The translations under genes were made by a program, and so were the position numbers. Shown in pieces: positions 45,911-54,727 of a DNA stretch of 64,000 nt. Within the stretch, counting starts at the first letter, position 1, and each line of letters opens with the position of its first letter. The notes under the pieces were generated by a model that worked only from the letters and a program-made list of their open reading frames with translations, did not search any database and was not told the origin of the DNA. This DNA comes from Halomonas icarae (GTDB lineage Bacteria > Pseudomonadota > Gammaproteobacteria > Pseudomonadales > Halomonadaceae), in the NCBI RefSeq assembly GCF_009901955.1, contig NZ_WUTS01000001.1, positions 2,206,604 to 2,270,603 on the forward strand, in the 5' to 3' direction.

Positions 45911-47218
45911 ATGAATCAACCCTTGTCCTCCGCGGCATCCGCTCGTTTCGTCCCTGCCAAATACCTGGCGGCCCTCGGTCCCGGCTTCCTTTTCGCCGGG
46001 GCTGCCATCGGCACCTCCCATGTGGTGCAAGCGACCCGTGCCGGAGCCGAATATGGCATCGGCCTGCTGGGGTTTATCCTGCTGGCGATCCTCATCAAGT
46101 ACCCCACCTTCTTCTTCGGCCCCTTCTATGTCAGCGTCACCGGCAAGTCGCTGATCGAGGGCTATCGCCAGACGTTCGGCAAGCACGTGGTGGCGCTCTT
46201 CGCCCTGGTACAGCTGCCGATGTTGGCGATCATCATCGCCGCCATCGCCATTACCACGGCGGGCCTGGCCGGCACCCTGCTGTCACTGGACCTGAGCGCT
46301 CCGGCTATCGCCACCGTGCTGATCACCGGCGGCTGCCTGCTCACCTATACCGGCGGCTACCGAATGCTGGACTGGGTCAACAAGGTGTTTATCGTCATTC
46401 TCACCCTGACCACCCTGTTGGCCACGCTGGCGGCGTGGCCGATGGTCGACTGGAGTCTCTATCCCGCCACCGCCGCTTCGCCGCTCTACAGCGCCGCCAC
46501 GCTGGTGACCCTGGTGGCGGTGCTGGGCCTGATGCCCTCGGATATCACTCTGGCGATCCTCAACTCGCTGTGGTCGGAGGCTCGTAACAAGACCCGTGGC
46601 GAGCGCTGCGACACCGAGGCGGAGAAGCTCGATTTCGATATCGGCTATATCGGCGCCGCGATCCTTGCCGCATGCTTCGTGATCATGGGCGCCGGGGTGA
46701 TGCATAGTCAGGGCATCACCCCGGCCGACGGTGCGGTGGGTTTCGCCAGCCAAGTCGTCGGCCTCTACACCTCGACCCTGGGTGAGTGGAGCGGCGTTGT
46801 GGTGGGAATCTCCGCCTTCACTGTGATGCTGACCACGCTGCTCACCGTGCTGGACGGCTTCCCGCGCATGATGACCGCCGCCTACCATGCCATTACCCGC
46901 CCCGATGGGATCGAGGAGGAGACGCGCAGGGTCGAGGGAAGCCATGCCTACCTGGTCGCCATGCTTGGTCTGTCGCTGCTTGCCATCCTGATCCTCTTCA
47001 CCCTGATGGGCAGCTTTCGCCTGTTCATGGACTTCGTGATGGTGTCGGCCTTCCTGCTTAGCCCCATTCTGGCGGCGCTCAACCATTTCACCGCCAATGG
47101 CACCAGCGTGCCCCTTGAGCAACGCCCCTCGCGGCTTATCAATGCCTGGAGTCTGCTGGCCATCGCCACCCTGGTGCTGCTCTCGCTGGGGTATCTCTAC
47201 GTGCGCTTTATCCACTGA
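45911..47218 (+). CDS. Nramp-like divalent metal transporter lacking DPGN
   Basis: A 435-residue inner-membrane protein with about eleven hydrophobic helices of the Nramp/APC fold. The first helix reads LGPGFLFAGAAIGTSHVVQATRAGAEYG, where Nramps have DPGN; this motif is replaced by IGTSH. In helix 6 the usual MPH is replaced by MPSDITLAILNS. Both sites bind Mn or Fe in true Nramps, so ion choice may differ (related Mg or Al carriers and Nramp-like proteins of other function exist). The start at 45911 has only a weak ribosome site. It is followed after 34 bp by the FMN oxidase gene on the same strand. Confidence 0.8.
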   Translation: MNQPLSSAASARFVPAKYLAALGPGFLFAGAAIGTSHVVQATRAGAEYGIGLLGFILLAILIKYPTFFFGPFYVSVTGKSLIEGYRQTFGKHVVALFALVQLPMLAIIIAAIAITTAGLAGTLLSLDLSAPAIATVLITGGCLLTYTGGYRMLDWVNKVFIVILTLTTLLATLAAWPMVDWSLYPATAASPLYSAATLVTLVAVLGLMPSDITLAILNSLWSEARNKTRGERCDTEAEKLDFDIGYIGAAILAACFVIMGAGVMHSQGITPADGAVGFASQVVGLYTSTLGEWSGVVVGISAFTVMLTTLLTVLDGFPRMMTAAYHAITRPDGIEEETRRVEGSHAYLVAMLGLSLLAILILFTLMGSFRLFMDFVMVSAFLLSPILAALNHFTANGTSVPLEQRPSRLINAWSLLAIATLVLLSLGYLYVRFIH

Positions 47219-47252
47219 CCCACTGACCCTCTGAGACCAGGGACGACTCAGC

Positions 47253-48434
47253 ATGCCGACCATTACCTGCATCGACGATCTACAGCGCCTGGCACGGCGC
47301 CGAGTGCCCAGGATGTTCTACGACTATGTAGACTCCGGCGCCTGGACCGAAAGCACCTACCGGGCCAATGCCAACGACTTCTCAAACATCGGGCTTCGCC
47401 AACGCGTAATGGTGGATATGAGCAATCGCCGCCTGGAGAGCGAGATGCTCGGCGAGCGAGTGAGCCTGCCGCTGGCGCTCGCCCCCACCGGCCTTACCGG
47501 CATGCAACACGCCGATGGCGAGATCCTCGCCGCCCGTGCCGCCGAGGCCTTCGGTGTGCCCTTTACGCTCTCCACGATGAGCATCTGCTCCATCGAGGAT
47601 GTCGCCGAACACACTTCACGCCCCTTCTGGTTCCAGCTCTATGTGATGCGCGACCGGAAGTTCATCGGACGACTGATTGACCGCGCCAAGGCGGCGGGCT
47701 GCTCGGCCCTGGTGCTGACCGCCGACCTGCAGATCCTCGGCCAGCGCCACAAGGACATCATTAACGGCCTGACGGTGCCACCGCGCCCCACCCCTCGCAA
47801 CCTGCTCGACTTGGCCACCAAGTGGCGCTGGTGTCTGGGCATGGCACGCACTCGGCGACGCACCTTCGGCAACCTGGCGGGTCACGTCGAGGACGCCACG
47901 GACCTGGGCCAGCTGGCCAAGTGGACCGCCGGACAGTTCGATCCCAGCCTGAGCTGGGACGATGTCGCCTGGATCAAGGAGCGCTGGGGCGGCAAGCTGG
48001 TGATCAAGGGTATTCTGGAGCCGGAGGATGCCGAGCAGGCGGTGGCAGCGGGTGCCGATGCCATCGTGGTCTCCAATCATGGCGGCCGTCAGCTGGACGG
48101 CGCCTCATCCAGCATCCAGGCCTTGCCATCCATCGTTGCCGCCGTGGGGGATCGCTGCGAGGTCCACCTGGACGGCGGCATCCGTTCCGGCCAGGACCTG
48201 CTCAAGGCCCTGGCGCTGGGTGCCAAGGGAGGCTATATCGGGCGTGCCTTCCTTTACGGGCTCGGGGCACTGGGCCAGGAGGGTGTCAGTGAATCCCTGC
48301 GCATCATCCACAAGGAGCTGGATACCACCCTGGCGCTATGCGGCCTGCGGGATATCCATGATGTCGATACCCGGATCCTGCGCCCAGGCAGCTATCCCCT
48401 GCCGAGCCGACCCGCCCCCTCGACCCCTCGATAG
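47253..48434 (+). CDS. FMN-dependent alpha-hydroxy-acid dehydrogenase (LldD-like)
   Basis: A TIM-barrel flavoenzyme of 393 residues related to L-lactate dehydrogenase LldD, glycolate oxidase and mandelate dehydrogenase. FMN and substrate residues include APTGLTGMQHADGE, the base-His motif SNHGGRQLDGA and the phosphate-binding GGIRSGQDLLKALALGAKGGYIGRAF. A second catalytic Tyr lies in WFQLYVM. It oxidises a 2-hydroxy acid to a 2-oxo acid; which one cannot be decided. It probably shares a transcript with the Nramp-like gene upstream. Confidence 0.9.
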   Translation: MPTITCIDDLQRLARRRVPRMFYDYVDSGAWTESTYRANANDFSNIGLRQRVMVDMSNRRLESEMLGERVSLPLALAPTGLTGMQHADGEILAARAAEAFGVPFTLSTMSICSIEDVAEHTSRPFWFQLYVMRDRKFIGRLIDRAKAAGCSALVLTADLQILGQRHKDIINGLTVPPRPTPRNLLDLATKWRWCLGMARTRRRTFGNLAGHVEDATDLGQLAKWTAGQFDPSLSWDDVAWIKERWGGKLVIKGILEPEDAEQAVAAGADAIVVSNHGGRQLDGASSSIQALPSIVAAVGDRCEVHLDGGIRSGQDLLKALALGAKGGYIGRAFLYGLGALGQEGVSESLRIIHKELDTTLALCGLRDIHDVDTRILRPGSYPLPSRPAPSTPR

Positions 48435-48435
48435 C

Positions 48436-48476
48436 CTGCGTCGCCGCCAGCCAGGAACCCTGGCATGGCGGCGCAG
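48436..48476. terminator. Imperfect hairpin after the hydroxy-acid dehydrogenase gene
   Basis: CTGCG-t-CGCCGCCA and GGCGGCGCAG with inner CCAGG/CCTGG form an imperfect GC-rich stem immediately after the stop codon. There is no clear T-run, so Rho-dependent ending is equally likely. The remaining bases to 48737 contain nothing I recognise beyond a probable promoter region for the BCCT gene. Confidence 0.45.
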
Positions 48477-48737
48477 CCATTCCGGCCTTGTTGTTTCGGC
48501 ATATCATATTGAATTTTAAGTAACTATTCGACACTTTCACGCCCACTCCCAGGCTCCGCAGCGAACCTTGAGGCCAGACCGGTATCGACAGCACCTCGCG
48601 GTGTCCGGGACCCCAGAGGTACAGGACTGGCAGCAACCCCCTTTAGACTTATAAGTCAACTCTTGTTAGTATTCCGTCGTTCTAGTCGGCGCCACCCCCC
48701 TCGGTGCCAAAATTCTCGCAACTAGAGCAATCCCCTC

Positions 48738-50327
48738 ATGCCTCCCAACACTGCCCCTGCATCCGCCGGGAACTCGGCGTTTTCGCGTCTGGGCGATCCC
48801 ATCGTTCTGCTGCTTACTGTCGGTTTCATCGTGGCCTTCGTCGGCCTCTCGCTTTACGACATCGACATGGTGGCCGACAGCATCAGTGCCGGTTTTGCCT
48901 GGACCGCCACGACGCTGGGTACCTACTTCCAGCTACTGCTGCTGCTGACCTTCATGATCGCGATCGGCGTGGCCATCTCCCCCGCCGCCAGCGCCCGGGT
49001 TGGCAACATGGACAGCCCGCAGATCAGCACCTTCAAGTGGCTGTCGATGATCATGTGTACCCTGCTGGCCGGAGGTGGCGTCTTCTTCGCCGCCGGTGAG
49101 CCCATCTACCACTTCGTGGTGACACCACCGGCCTTCGATACCGAACCAGGCACCGCCGATGCCGTTGCAGGCGCCCTGGCCCAGTCGTTCATGCACTGGG
49201 GCTTTCTTGCCTGGGCCGTGCTGGGAACCCTCAGCGCGATCGTGCTTGCCCATGCCCACTACGTGAAGGGTCAGCCACTGCAACCCCGCACCCTGCTTTA
49301 TCCGGTCTTCGGCGAGCGGGTAATGCGCGGCGCACTTGGCAGCATAGTCGACGCCTGCTGCGTGATCGCGGTGGTCGCCGGCACCGTCGGCCCGATCGGC
49401 TTTCTCGCCACCCAGGTGAGCTTCGGCCTGCATGAGCTGTTCGGCATCAGCGAAGGGTATGGCACCAAGCTCGGCATTCTGGTGGTACTGGCGGGGGTCT
49501 ACATCACCTCGGCCATGACCGGTGTGCACAAGGGCATCCAGATCCTGTCGCGCTTCAACGTCTTCCTGGCACTGGCGATTGCCGCGGTGATTCTGGTCGC
49601 CGGTCCGACCCTGTATCTGGTCAACGCCTTCAGTCAGGGCTTCGGGGAATACCTCTCATCATTCTTCACCATGGCCACCATGAGCGCCGAAACCGCGCCG
49701 GCGTGGTGGATGCAGTGGTGGACGGTATTCTTCTTCGCCTGGTTTATCGGCTACGCACCACTGATGGCGATCTTCGTGGCACGCATCTCCCGCGGCCGCA
49801 CCATTCGCGAGATGATCCTAGCGGTGGCGGTGATGGCGCCGGTTGCCACCACCATCTGGTTTACCCTGCTCGGCGGTTCCGGCATCCACTATCAGCTGAT
49901 CGGGGCGATCGATCTCACCGAGGCGCTGAACAACTTCCAGTTCGATGTCGCCACCCTGACCGTTGCTCAGGCACTGCCGGGCGGCTCCCTGATGGCGCTG
50001 GCCATCCTGCTGCTGACCAGCATCTTCGTGGCGACCACCGGCGACTCCATGAGCTACGCCATCGCCGTGGTATGCGCCGGCCACGACGCGCCGAGCCCGC
50101 TGGTGCGCGCCTTCTGGGGTCTCGCCATGGCGGTGATGGCTGGTATTCTGCTACATATGGGCGCCGGCCAGATCGGCGCACTCCAGCAATTTATCGTGAT
50201 CACCGCGATACCCGTCTCGCTGGTACTGCTGCCCTCACTCTGGGCCGGCCCCAAGGCCGCCTATGCCATGGCCCGTGAACAGGGCGTCATCACCCCAAAT
50301 GTGGCGACCGTTACCCATAACGGCTGA
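48738..50327 (+). CDS. BCCT-family transporter
   Basis: A 529-residue betaine/carnitine/choline-type transporter with twelve predicted helices. The signature aromatic region is present (AWWMQWWTVFFFAWFIGYAPLMAIFVARISRGRTIRE), as is the GEPIYHF motif in an early helix. There is no long acidic C-terminal tail of the BetP kind, so osmotic gating through that tail is unlikely. Likely substrates are betaine, choline or a related quaternary amine, consistent with a salt-tolerant host. It ends in a strong terminator. Confidence 0.93.
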   Translation: MPPNTAPASAGNSAFSRLGDPIVLLLTVGFIVAFVGLSLYDIDMVADSISAGFAWTATTLGTYFQLLLLLTFMIAIGVAISPAASARVGNMDSPQISTFKWLSMIMCTLLAGGGVFFAAGEPIYHFVVTPPAFDTEPGTADAVAGALAQSFMHWGFLAWAVLGTLSAIVLAHAHYVKGQPLQPRTLLYPVFGERVMRGALGSIVDACCVIAVVAGTVGPIGFLATQVSFGLHELFGISEGYGTKLGILVVLAGVYITSAMTGVHKGIQILSRFNVFLALAIAAVILVAGPTLYLVNAFSQGFGEYLSSFFTMATMSAETAPAWWMQWWTVFFFAWFIGYAPLMAIFVARISRGRTIREMILAVAVMAPVATTIWFTLLGGSGIHYQLIGAIDLTEALNNFQFDVATLTVAQALPGGSLMALAILLLTSIFVATTGDSMSYAIAVVCAGHDAPSPLVRAFWGLAMAVMAGILLHMGAGQIGALQQFIVITAIPVSLVLLPSLWAGPKAAYAMAREQGVITPNVATVTHNG

Positions 50328-50355
50328 GCCACGACCGAGGTTCCGTGAAGCGGTA

Positions 50356-50390
50356 AAAGGAGGCACCCATATGGGTGCCTCCTTTCTTTT
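50356..50390 (+). terminator. Rho-independent terminator after the BCCT gene
   Basis: A perfect 15-bp stem AAAGGAGGCACCCAT/ATGGGTGCCTCCTTT with essentially no loop spacing beyond ATAT in the centre, followed by CTTTT. It lies 28 bp after the stop codon. The stem also has an A-run on its other side, so it can work in both directions. Confidence 0.9.
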
Positions 50391-50459
50391 ATGGTGTGCC
50401 TGGGGCATCGTGAGTTGCAGATCGTTTCGGTGTCATCTTGACGCACAGGAGTCATCATC

Positions 50460-51170
50460 ATGAAGGTACTGCCTGCCCTGGTACTCGCCGTCGCCACCAT
50501 CGTGGCGGCCTCATTGATTGGCGAGGGGCTGACCGATCTGCGGACCGGCGACCGCTACGTCACCGTCAAGGGACTCGCCGAGCGTGAGGTCGAGGCGGAC
50601 CTCGCCCTCTGGCCGCTGCACTTCGTGGCCTCGGGCACGACCCTGCAGCAAGCTCGCGAAGAGGCCCGCGTCAGCCGCGAGGCCATTTTCGCCTTTATCG
50701 AGCGTCACGATATCGATGCTCAGCAGGTGGAGCTTCAGCGTCTCAATGTCAACGACACCGCCGCCAACCCCTATCGCAGCGGCGATACCGAGCCACGCTT
50801 CATCATCAATCAGACCCTGATGGTGCGCAGCACGGAGATTGAGCGCATTCGTGACACGGCCCAGGCAGTGGGCGAGTTGCTCGACGCCGGTGTGGTCCTC
50901 TCATCGGACTACGGCCCCAGCGGTCCGATCTATCTGTTCAATCGCCTCAACGAGATCAAGCCAACCATGATCGCCGAAGCCACCGCAGCCGCCCGGGAGT
51001 CCGCGGAGCAATTTGCCCGGGATGCCAATGCCGACATTGGCACCCTGCGCCGCGCCAATCAGGGGGTATTCGAGATTCGTGCCCGCGACCAGGCGGCGGG
51101 CATCCCCGAGGAGCAGCAACCGATCAAGACCGTCAGGGTGGTCACCACCATCGAGTATTATCTCGACTAG
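50460..51170 (+). CDS. SIMPL-domain (DUF541) protein
   Basis: A 236-residue exported or membrane-anchored protein with an N-terminal hydrophobic segment (about 4-20) followed by a SIMPL/DUF541 domain ([34 protein letters not shown], then the typical VSSDYGP-like [30 protein letters not shown]). Bacterial members are periplasmic, often oligomeric and linked to oxidative or envelope stress; the molecular role is unclear. An AGGAG site precedes the ATG. It is convergent with the CDGSH-glutamate-synthase gene. Confidence 0.88.
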   Translation: [236 protein letters not shown]

Positions 51171-51177
51171 GGCTTCA

Positions 51178-52740
51178 CTAGAGATCCATGACACCGGCAT
51201 AGCGCACACCACTGAGCAGAGCCATCTCACGTTTCCAGGTCGCCAAGTCCCGAGGCCCGAAGCCGGCCAGGCTGTCGTGACCACAGGCCCGCGCCATTAC
51301 CTGCATCAGCTCCATCGAGGCGCGCAGGAAGCGTTCGAGCTGAGCGGCAGACTTGTCGACATCGAGACGCTGTCGCAGATCGTTTCGCTGGGTGGCAATG
51401 CCCGCCGGGCAGTTGTTGGTATGGCAGATACGCGCCGCCACACAGCCGATGGACTGCATCGCGCTGTTGGCGATGGCGACCCCGTCGGCTCCCAACGCCA
51501 GCGCCTTGACGAAGTCGATGGGCAGGCGCAGGCCGCCAGTAACGATCAGGGTCACGCGACCGCTCGCTCCCTCATCATCGAGGTAACGGCGGGCACGCGC
51601 CAGGGCCGGAATGGTGGGCACACTGATATGGTCACGGAACATCAATGGCGCCGCCCCGGTACCACCACCGCGGCCGTCGAGAATCAGATAGTCGGCACCG
51701 GCGTCGAGGGCAAACTGGATATCGTGCTCGATATGGTTGGCACTGAGCTTGAAGCCGATCGGAATACCACCGGTGATTTCGCGCACGCGATCGGCAAATC
51801 GGCGGAAGTCATCGACCGTGTGCAGATCCTCGAAGGTCGCCGGCGACACGGCGGGCTCGCCCTCCTTCAAGCCACGGATCTCGGCGATCCGCGCCGACAC
51901 CTTGCCGGCGGGTAGATGGCCACCGGTACCTGTCTTCGCCGCCTGGCCGCCCTTGAAGTGAAACGCCTGGACCCTCTCGAGCAGGCGTTCCTCGTAGCCG
52001 AATCGAGCACTGGCCAATTCATAGAAATAACGGGAATTCTCGGCCTGCTCCTCGGGCAACATGCCACCCTCGCCGGAGCAGATGCCGGTGCCGGCGCGTT
52101 CGGCGCCTCGTGCCATGGCGATCTTGGCCTCCTCGGAGAGCGCCCCGAAGCTCATGTCGGAGACCAGCAGCGGCATGTCGAGAGTCAGCGGCTTTTTTGC
52201 CGCGGGGCCGACCACCAGTCGGGTATCGACTCGGGCATCATCGAGCAGCGGCTGGGTCGCCAGCTGCGCCACCATCAGCTGCAGGTCGTCCCATTGGGGC
52301 AGAGTATGACGCGGCACACCCATGGCATCGATGGGGCCATGGGGACCCACCCCATCGAGCCCCTCCCGCGCGAGGCGATGAATCAGCTCTACCGTGGGCT
52401 CCTCCTCGGTGGCCTTGGCCCTGGGCATCCGGTCATTATCTTCTTCACTGGCTTCGCTCACCTTATCGGGATCCGGTGCCTCCTGGCCCACCTGTTCCCT
52501 GCTGAACTGCTGGTGAGTGCTGTCGCAGTAGGGAGCATCGCCGGTCTGCTTGCAGCGGCATAGATACGCCTCACCGTCCTTCTCGGCGGTAAACACCAGC
52601 GGTGTGAAACCGGTGCCCTGATGCGAACCATCACAGAAGGGCTGATCGCCGGAACGACCACAGCGGCAGAAGACGTACTCCTTGCCCTTCTCCAGCATGA
52701 CCTTCTTCGGCTTGTTGTCGGCGATGATCGGTTGGCGCAT
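51178..52740 (-). CDS. CDGSH iron-sulfur - glutamate synthase domain fusion
   Basis: A 520-residue protein. Two CDGSH-type [2Fe-2S] motifs sit at the N-terminus (C25, C27, C36, H40 in CRCGRSGDQPFCDGSH; C61, C63, C72, H76 in CRCKQTGDAPYCDSTH), then a charged linker. The rest is the FMN/TIM-barrel domain of glutamate synthase (DMSFGALSEEAKIAMARGAERAG, GQAAKTGTGGHLP, and GRGGGTGAAPLMFRDH with FMN/4Fe-4S-like features, then CHTNNCPAGIATQ). No glutaminase domain is present. It probably passes electrons from the CDGSH clusters to FMN, but the substrate and reaction are unknown. An AGGAGG site precedes the ATG at 52740; the frame up to 52860 is rejected. Confidence 0.88.
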   Translation of the reverse strand: MRQPIIADNKPKKVMLEKGKEYVFCRCGRSGDQPFCDGSHQGTGFTPLVFTAEKDGEAYLCRCKQTGDAPYCDSTHQQFSREQVGQEAPDPDKVSEASEEDNDRMPRAKATEEEPTVELIHRLAREGLDGVGPHGPIDAMGVPRHTLPQWDDLQLMVAQLATQPLLDDARVDTRLVVGPAAKKPLTLDMPLLVSDMSFGALSEEAKIAMARGAERAGTGICSGEGGMLPEEQAENSRYFYELASARFGYEERLLERVQAFHFKGGQAAKTGTGGHLPAGKVSARIAEIRGLKEGEPAVSPATFEDLHTVDDFRRFADRVREITGGIPIGFKLSANHIEHDIQFALDAGADYLILDGRGGGTGAAPLMFRDHISVPTIPALARARRYLDDEGASGRVTLIVTGGLRLPIDFVKALALGADGVAIANSAMQSIGCVAARICHTNNCPAGIATQRNDLRQRLDVDKSAAQLERFLRASMELMQVMARACGHDSLAGFGPRDLATWKREMALLSGVRYAGVMDL

Positions 52741-52862
52741 GGGATCCTCCTGTTGGCCAAGGGCACTGCCCGTAGTCTGAGACAGTTCCCGCATGGCGGC
52801 CAGGTTCCCCGCTCCTCCCCATTTCGCTAATATGATCTTGTCCCTGACCACGAGCCGCAACC

Positions 52863-53768
52863 ATGCAAGCCACCCTCGAGCAGCGCGCGCTGAAGCTCTC
52901 CATCGTCATGACCCTGGTGGTCTCGGGCCTGGGCGTCACCGTCGGCCTGCTGGCCGGCTCCCAGTCGATCCTCTTCGATGGCGTCTTCTCCACCATCGAT
53001 GCCGCCATGTCCGGGCTGGCTCTGCTGGTGGCAAGGCTGGCCGTGCGCGAGGCCAGCCAGCGCTTCCAGCACGGCTACTGGCATCTGGAGCCGCTGGTGG
53101 CCGCCCTCAACGGCAGCATCCTGATGCTGTTGTGCTTCTACGCCTTCCTGACCGCACTGCTCGACCTGCGCGAAGGAGGTCGCGAACTGGCCTTCGATCT
53201 GGCCATCGCCTATGCCGTGGTGGTGGCCATTGCCTGTTTCGTGATGACCGCCTATCAACGACGGATCAATCGCACGGCAGACTCCGAGTTCGTGCGCATC
53301 GACATGCAGGGCTGGCTGATGGCCGCATTGATCACCAGTGCGTTGCTGGTGGCGTTTATCATCGCAAGGCTGCTGCAGGGGACGGCCTGGGCTCATCTCA
53401 CTCCCTATGTGGATTCGGTGCTGCTGATGCTGCTGACTGCCGGTTTCATGCCGGTCCCCATCGGCATCGTGCGCCGAGCGTTGAAGGAGATCTTCCTGAT
53501 TGCGCCAAGTGCACTGGACGCCGAGGTGCATGCGGCCATGGCCCCGGTGATGGAACGCGAGGGGCTGCTGACCTACTACAGCCATGTCGCCAAGGCGGGG
53601 CGCGGCCACTATATCGAGATCCATATCGTCACCACGCCAGACTTCGCCGCCGAGCGTGGCGTGGCAGTGATGGACGAGATACGCGAACAGATCGCCGAGC
53701 GCCTCAGCCCGCCACCGGAGCGGCGCTGGTTTACCGTGGCCTTTACCGCCGATGAGCGCTGGGCCTAG
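52863..53768 (+). CDS. CDF-family cation transporter
   Basis: A 301-residue inner-membrane protein with about six helices and a C-terminal cytoplasmic domain (from about 205), the layout of cation diffusion facilitators. In helix 2 the metal region reads SILFDGVFSTIDAAMSG and in helix 5 RIDMQGWLMAALITS. Zinc-type CDFs carry D/HxxxD pairs at both places; here the second helix keeps only one Asp. Metal binding may therefore be altered or tuned to another ion. It is divergent from the CDGSH gene (122-bp gap). Confidence 0.82.
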   Translation: MQATLEQRALKLSIVMTLVVSGLGVTVGLLAGSQSILFDGVFSTIDAAMSGLALLVARLAVREASQRFQHGYWHLEPLVAALNGSILMLLCFYAFLTALLDLREGGRELAFDLAIAYAVVVAIACFVMTAYQRRINRTADSEFVRIDMQGWLMAALITSALLVAFIIARLLQGTAWAHLTPYVDSVLLMLLTAGFMPVPIGIVRRALKEIFLIAPSALDAEVHAAMAPVMEREGLLTYYSHVAKAGRGHYIEIHIVTTPDFAAERGVAVMDEIREQIAERLSPPPERRWFTVAFTADERWA

Positions 53769-53773
53769 GCGCG

Positions 53774-53803
53774 GACGACTAGGCCCTTATCGGGCCTATC
53801 GTC
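53774..53803. terminator. Hairpin between CDF gene and NUDIX-MBL pseudogene
   Basis: GACGA-ct-AGGCCC and GGGCCT-at-CGTC pair around a 5-base loop just after the CDF stop codon, followed by TTGATG on the plus strand. The T-run is short. It may end both convergent transcripts. Confidence 0.5.
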
Positions 53804-54697
53804 TTGATGAACGGCCCGGACTGTCCCAGACACCCTCGCGCTGCACCGCACGGCCCTCCGCTTCGAGCTTGAGCAGGTGGGCCAGCGCCGAGCGTGTCGC
53901 CAGCCCCTGCTTCGCCTCGGGCACATCGTCATAGGCATGGCGCGTCAACGCCTCCAGGCTCACCGGACCATGACGCCACAGCGCCAGACGAACCTTGTGC
54001 TCGCGGGCCAGCCGATGGGTGATCAGGAAGTCGATGGCGCCGTGGGCCTGGCCGATCAGGAAGCCGTGGCCCGGGGCGATGGTGTCGAACGCCTCCTCGC
54101 CCAGGGCATGCAAGGCCGCGACATAGGCGGCCATATCGCCGTCCGGAGGATTGATCACCACGGTGGAACCCTGCATGACCTGATCGCCGGAGAAGAGCAG
54201 TCGCTGCTCCTCCAGCAGATAGCAGAGATGGTTGGAGGCGTGCCCCGGGGTGTGCAGCACCTTGAGGGTGCCGGCCGGCGTCTCGAGACGCTCCCCGTGT
54301 CCCGGGCAGTCACCCGGGTCACCCCCGGCACCAGGCTAACCGCCCGACCGGGCACGATCTCGGCGTTGGCACTGGCGTGCCGCTGGGGGTCCAGGCGGCG
54401 CACCTCGGCATAGGCCGGTGAATCCGGCTCCACCAGGCAGGTCTTCCCCTGGCTGATCTCGGCATCATCGCGCCCCCGGACCAAGGCGCGAAGCTCGGTA
54501 TCCCCCATGTCCACGGCGCCACCGGGAAAGACGTGATAGCCGGGGAGAAAGGCAGCCTGCCAGGTACGCTGCAGCAGCAACACTTCGAGGCCCTCCGCAC
54601 CATCGCGCACCAGCGCCAGGGTAGCGGCGGGACGAACCCGCTGGGCTCGCTCAGGGTGACTCATGTCGACCAGACTCTCCTTCTGGCTAAGGGGCAT
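53796..54697 (-). pseudogene. Eroded NUDIX - metallo-beta-lactamase fusion gene
   Basis: Intact relatives, as I recall them, have a NUDIX domain followed by a metallo-beta-lactamase domain, about 500-560 residues. Here the N-terminal part (RPAATLALVRDGAEGLEVLLLQRTWQAAF then GYHVFPGGAVD) is NUDIX-like, but the catalytic NUDIX box (AxRExxEExG) is missing. After about residue 130 the frame loses homology (near 54300-54330), and in another frame the C-terminal half of a metallo-beta-lactamase appears (LKVLHTPGHASNHLCYLLEE, LLFSGDQVMQGSTVV, APGHG) through to a stop at 53796. The HxHxDH metal site is absent. At least two deletions and a frameshift are implied, so it is nonfunctional. Confidence 0.8.
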
Positions 54698-54727
54698 TAT
54701 CGGTGTGGGGCGTATCGGTGTGAGGAT

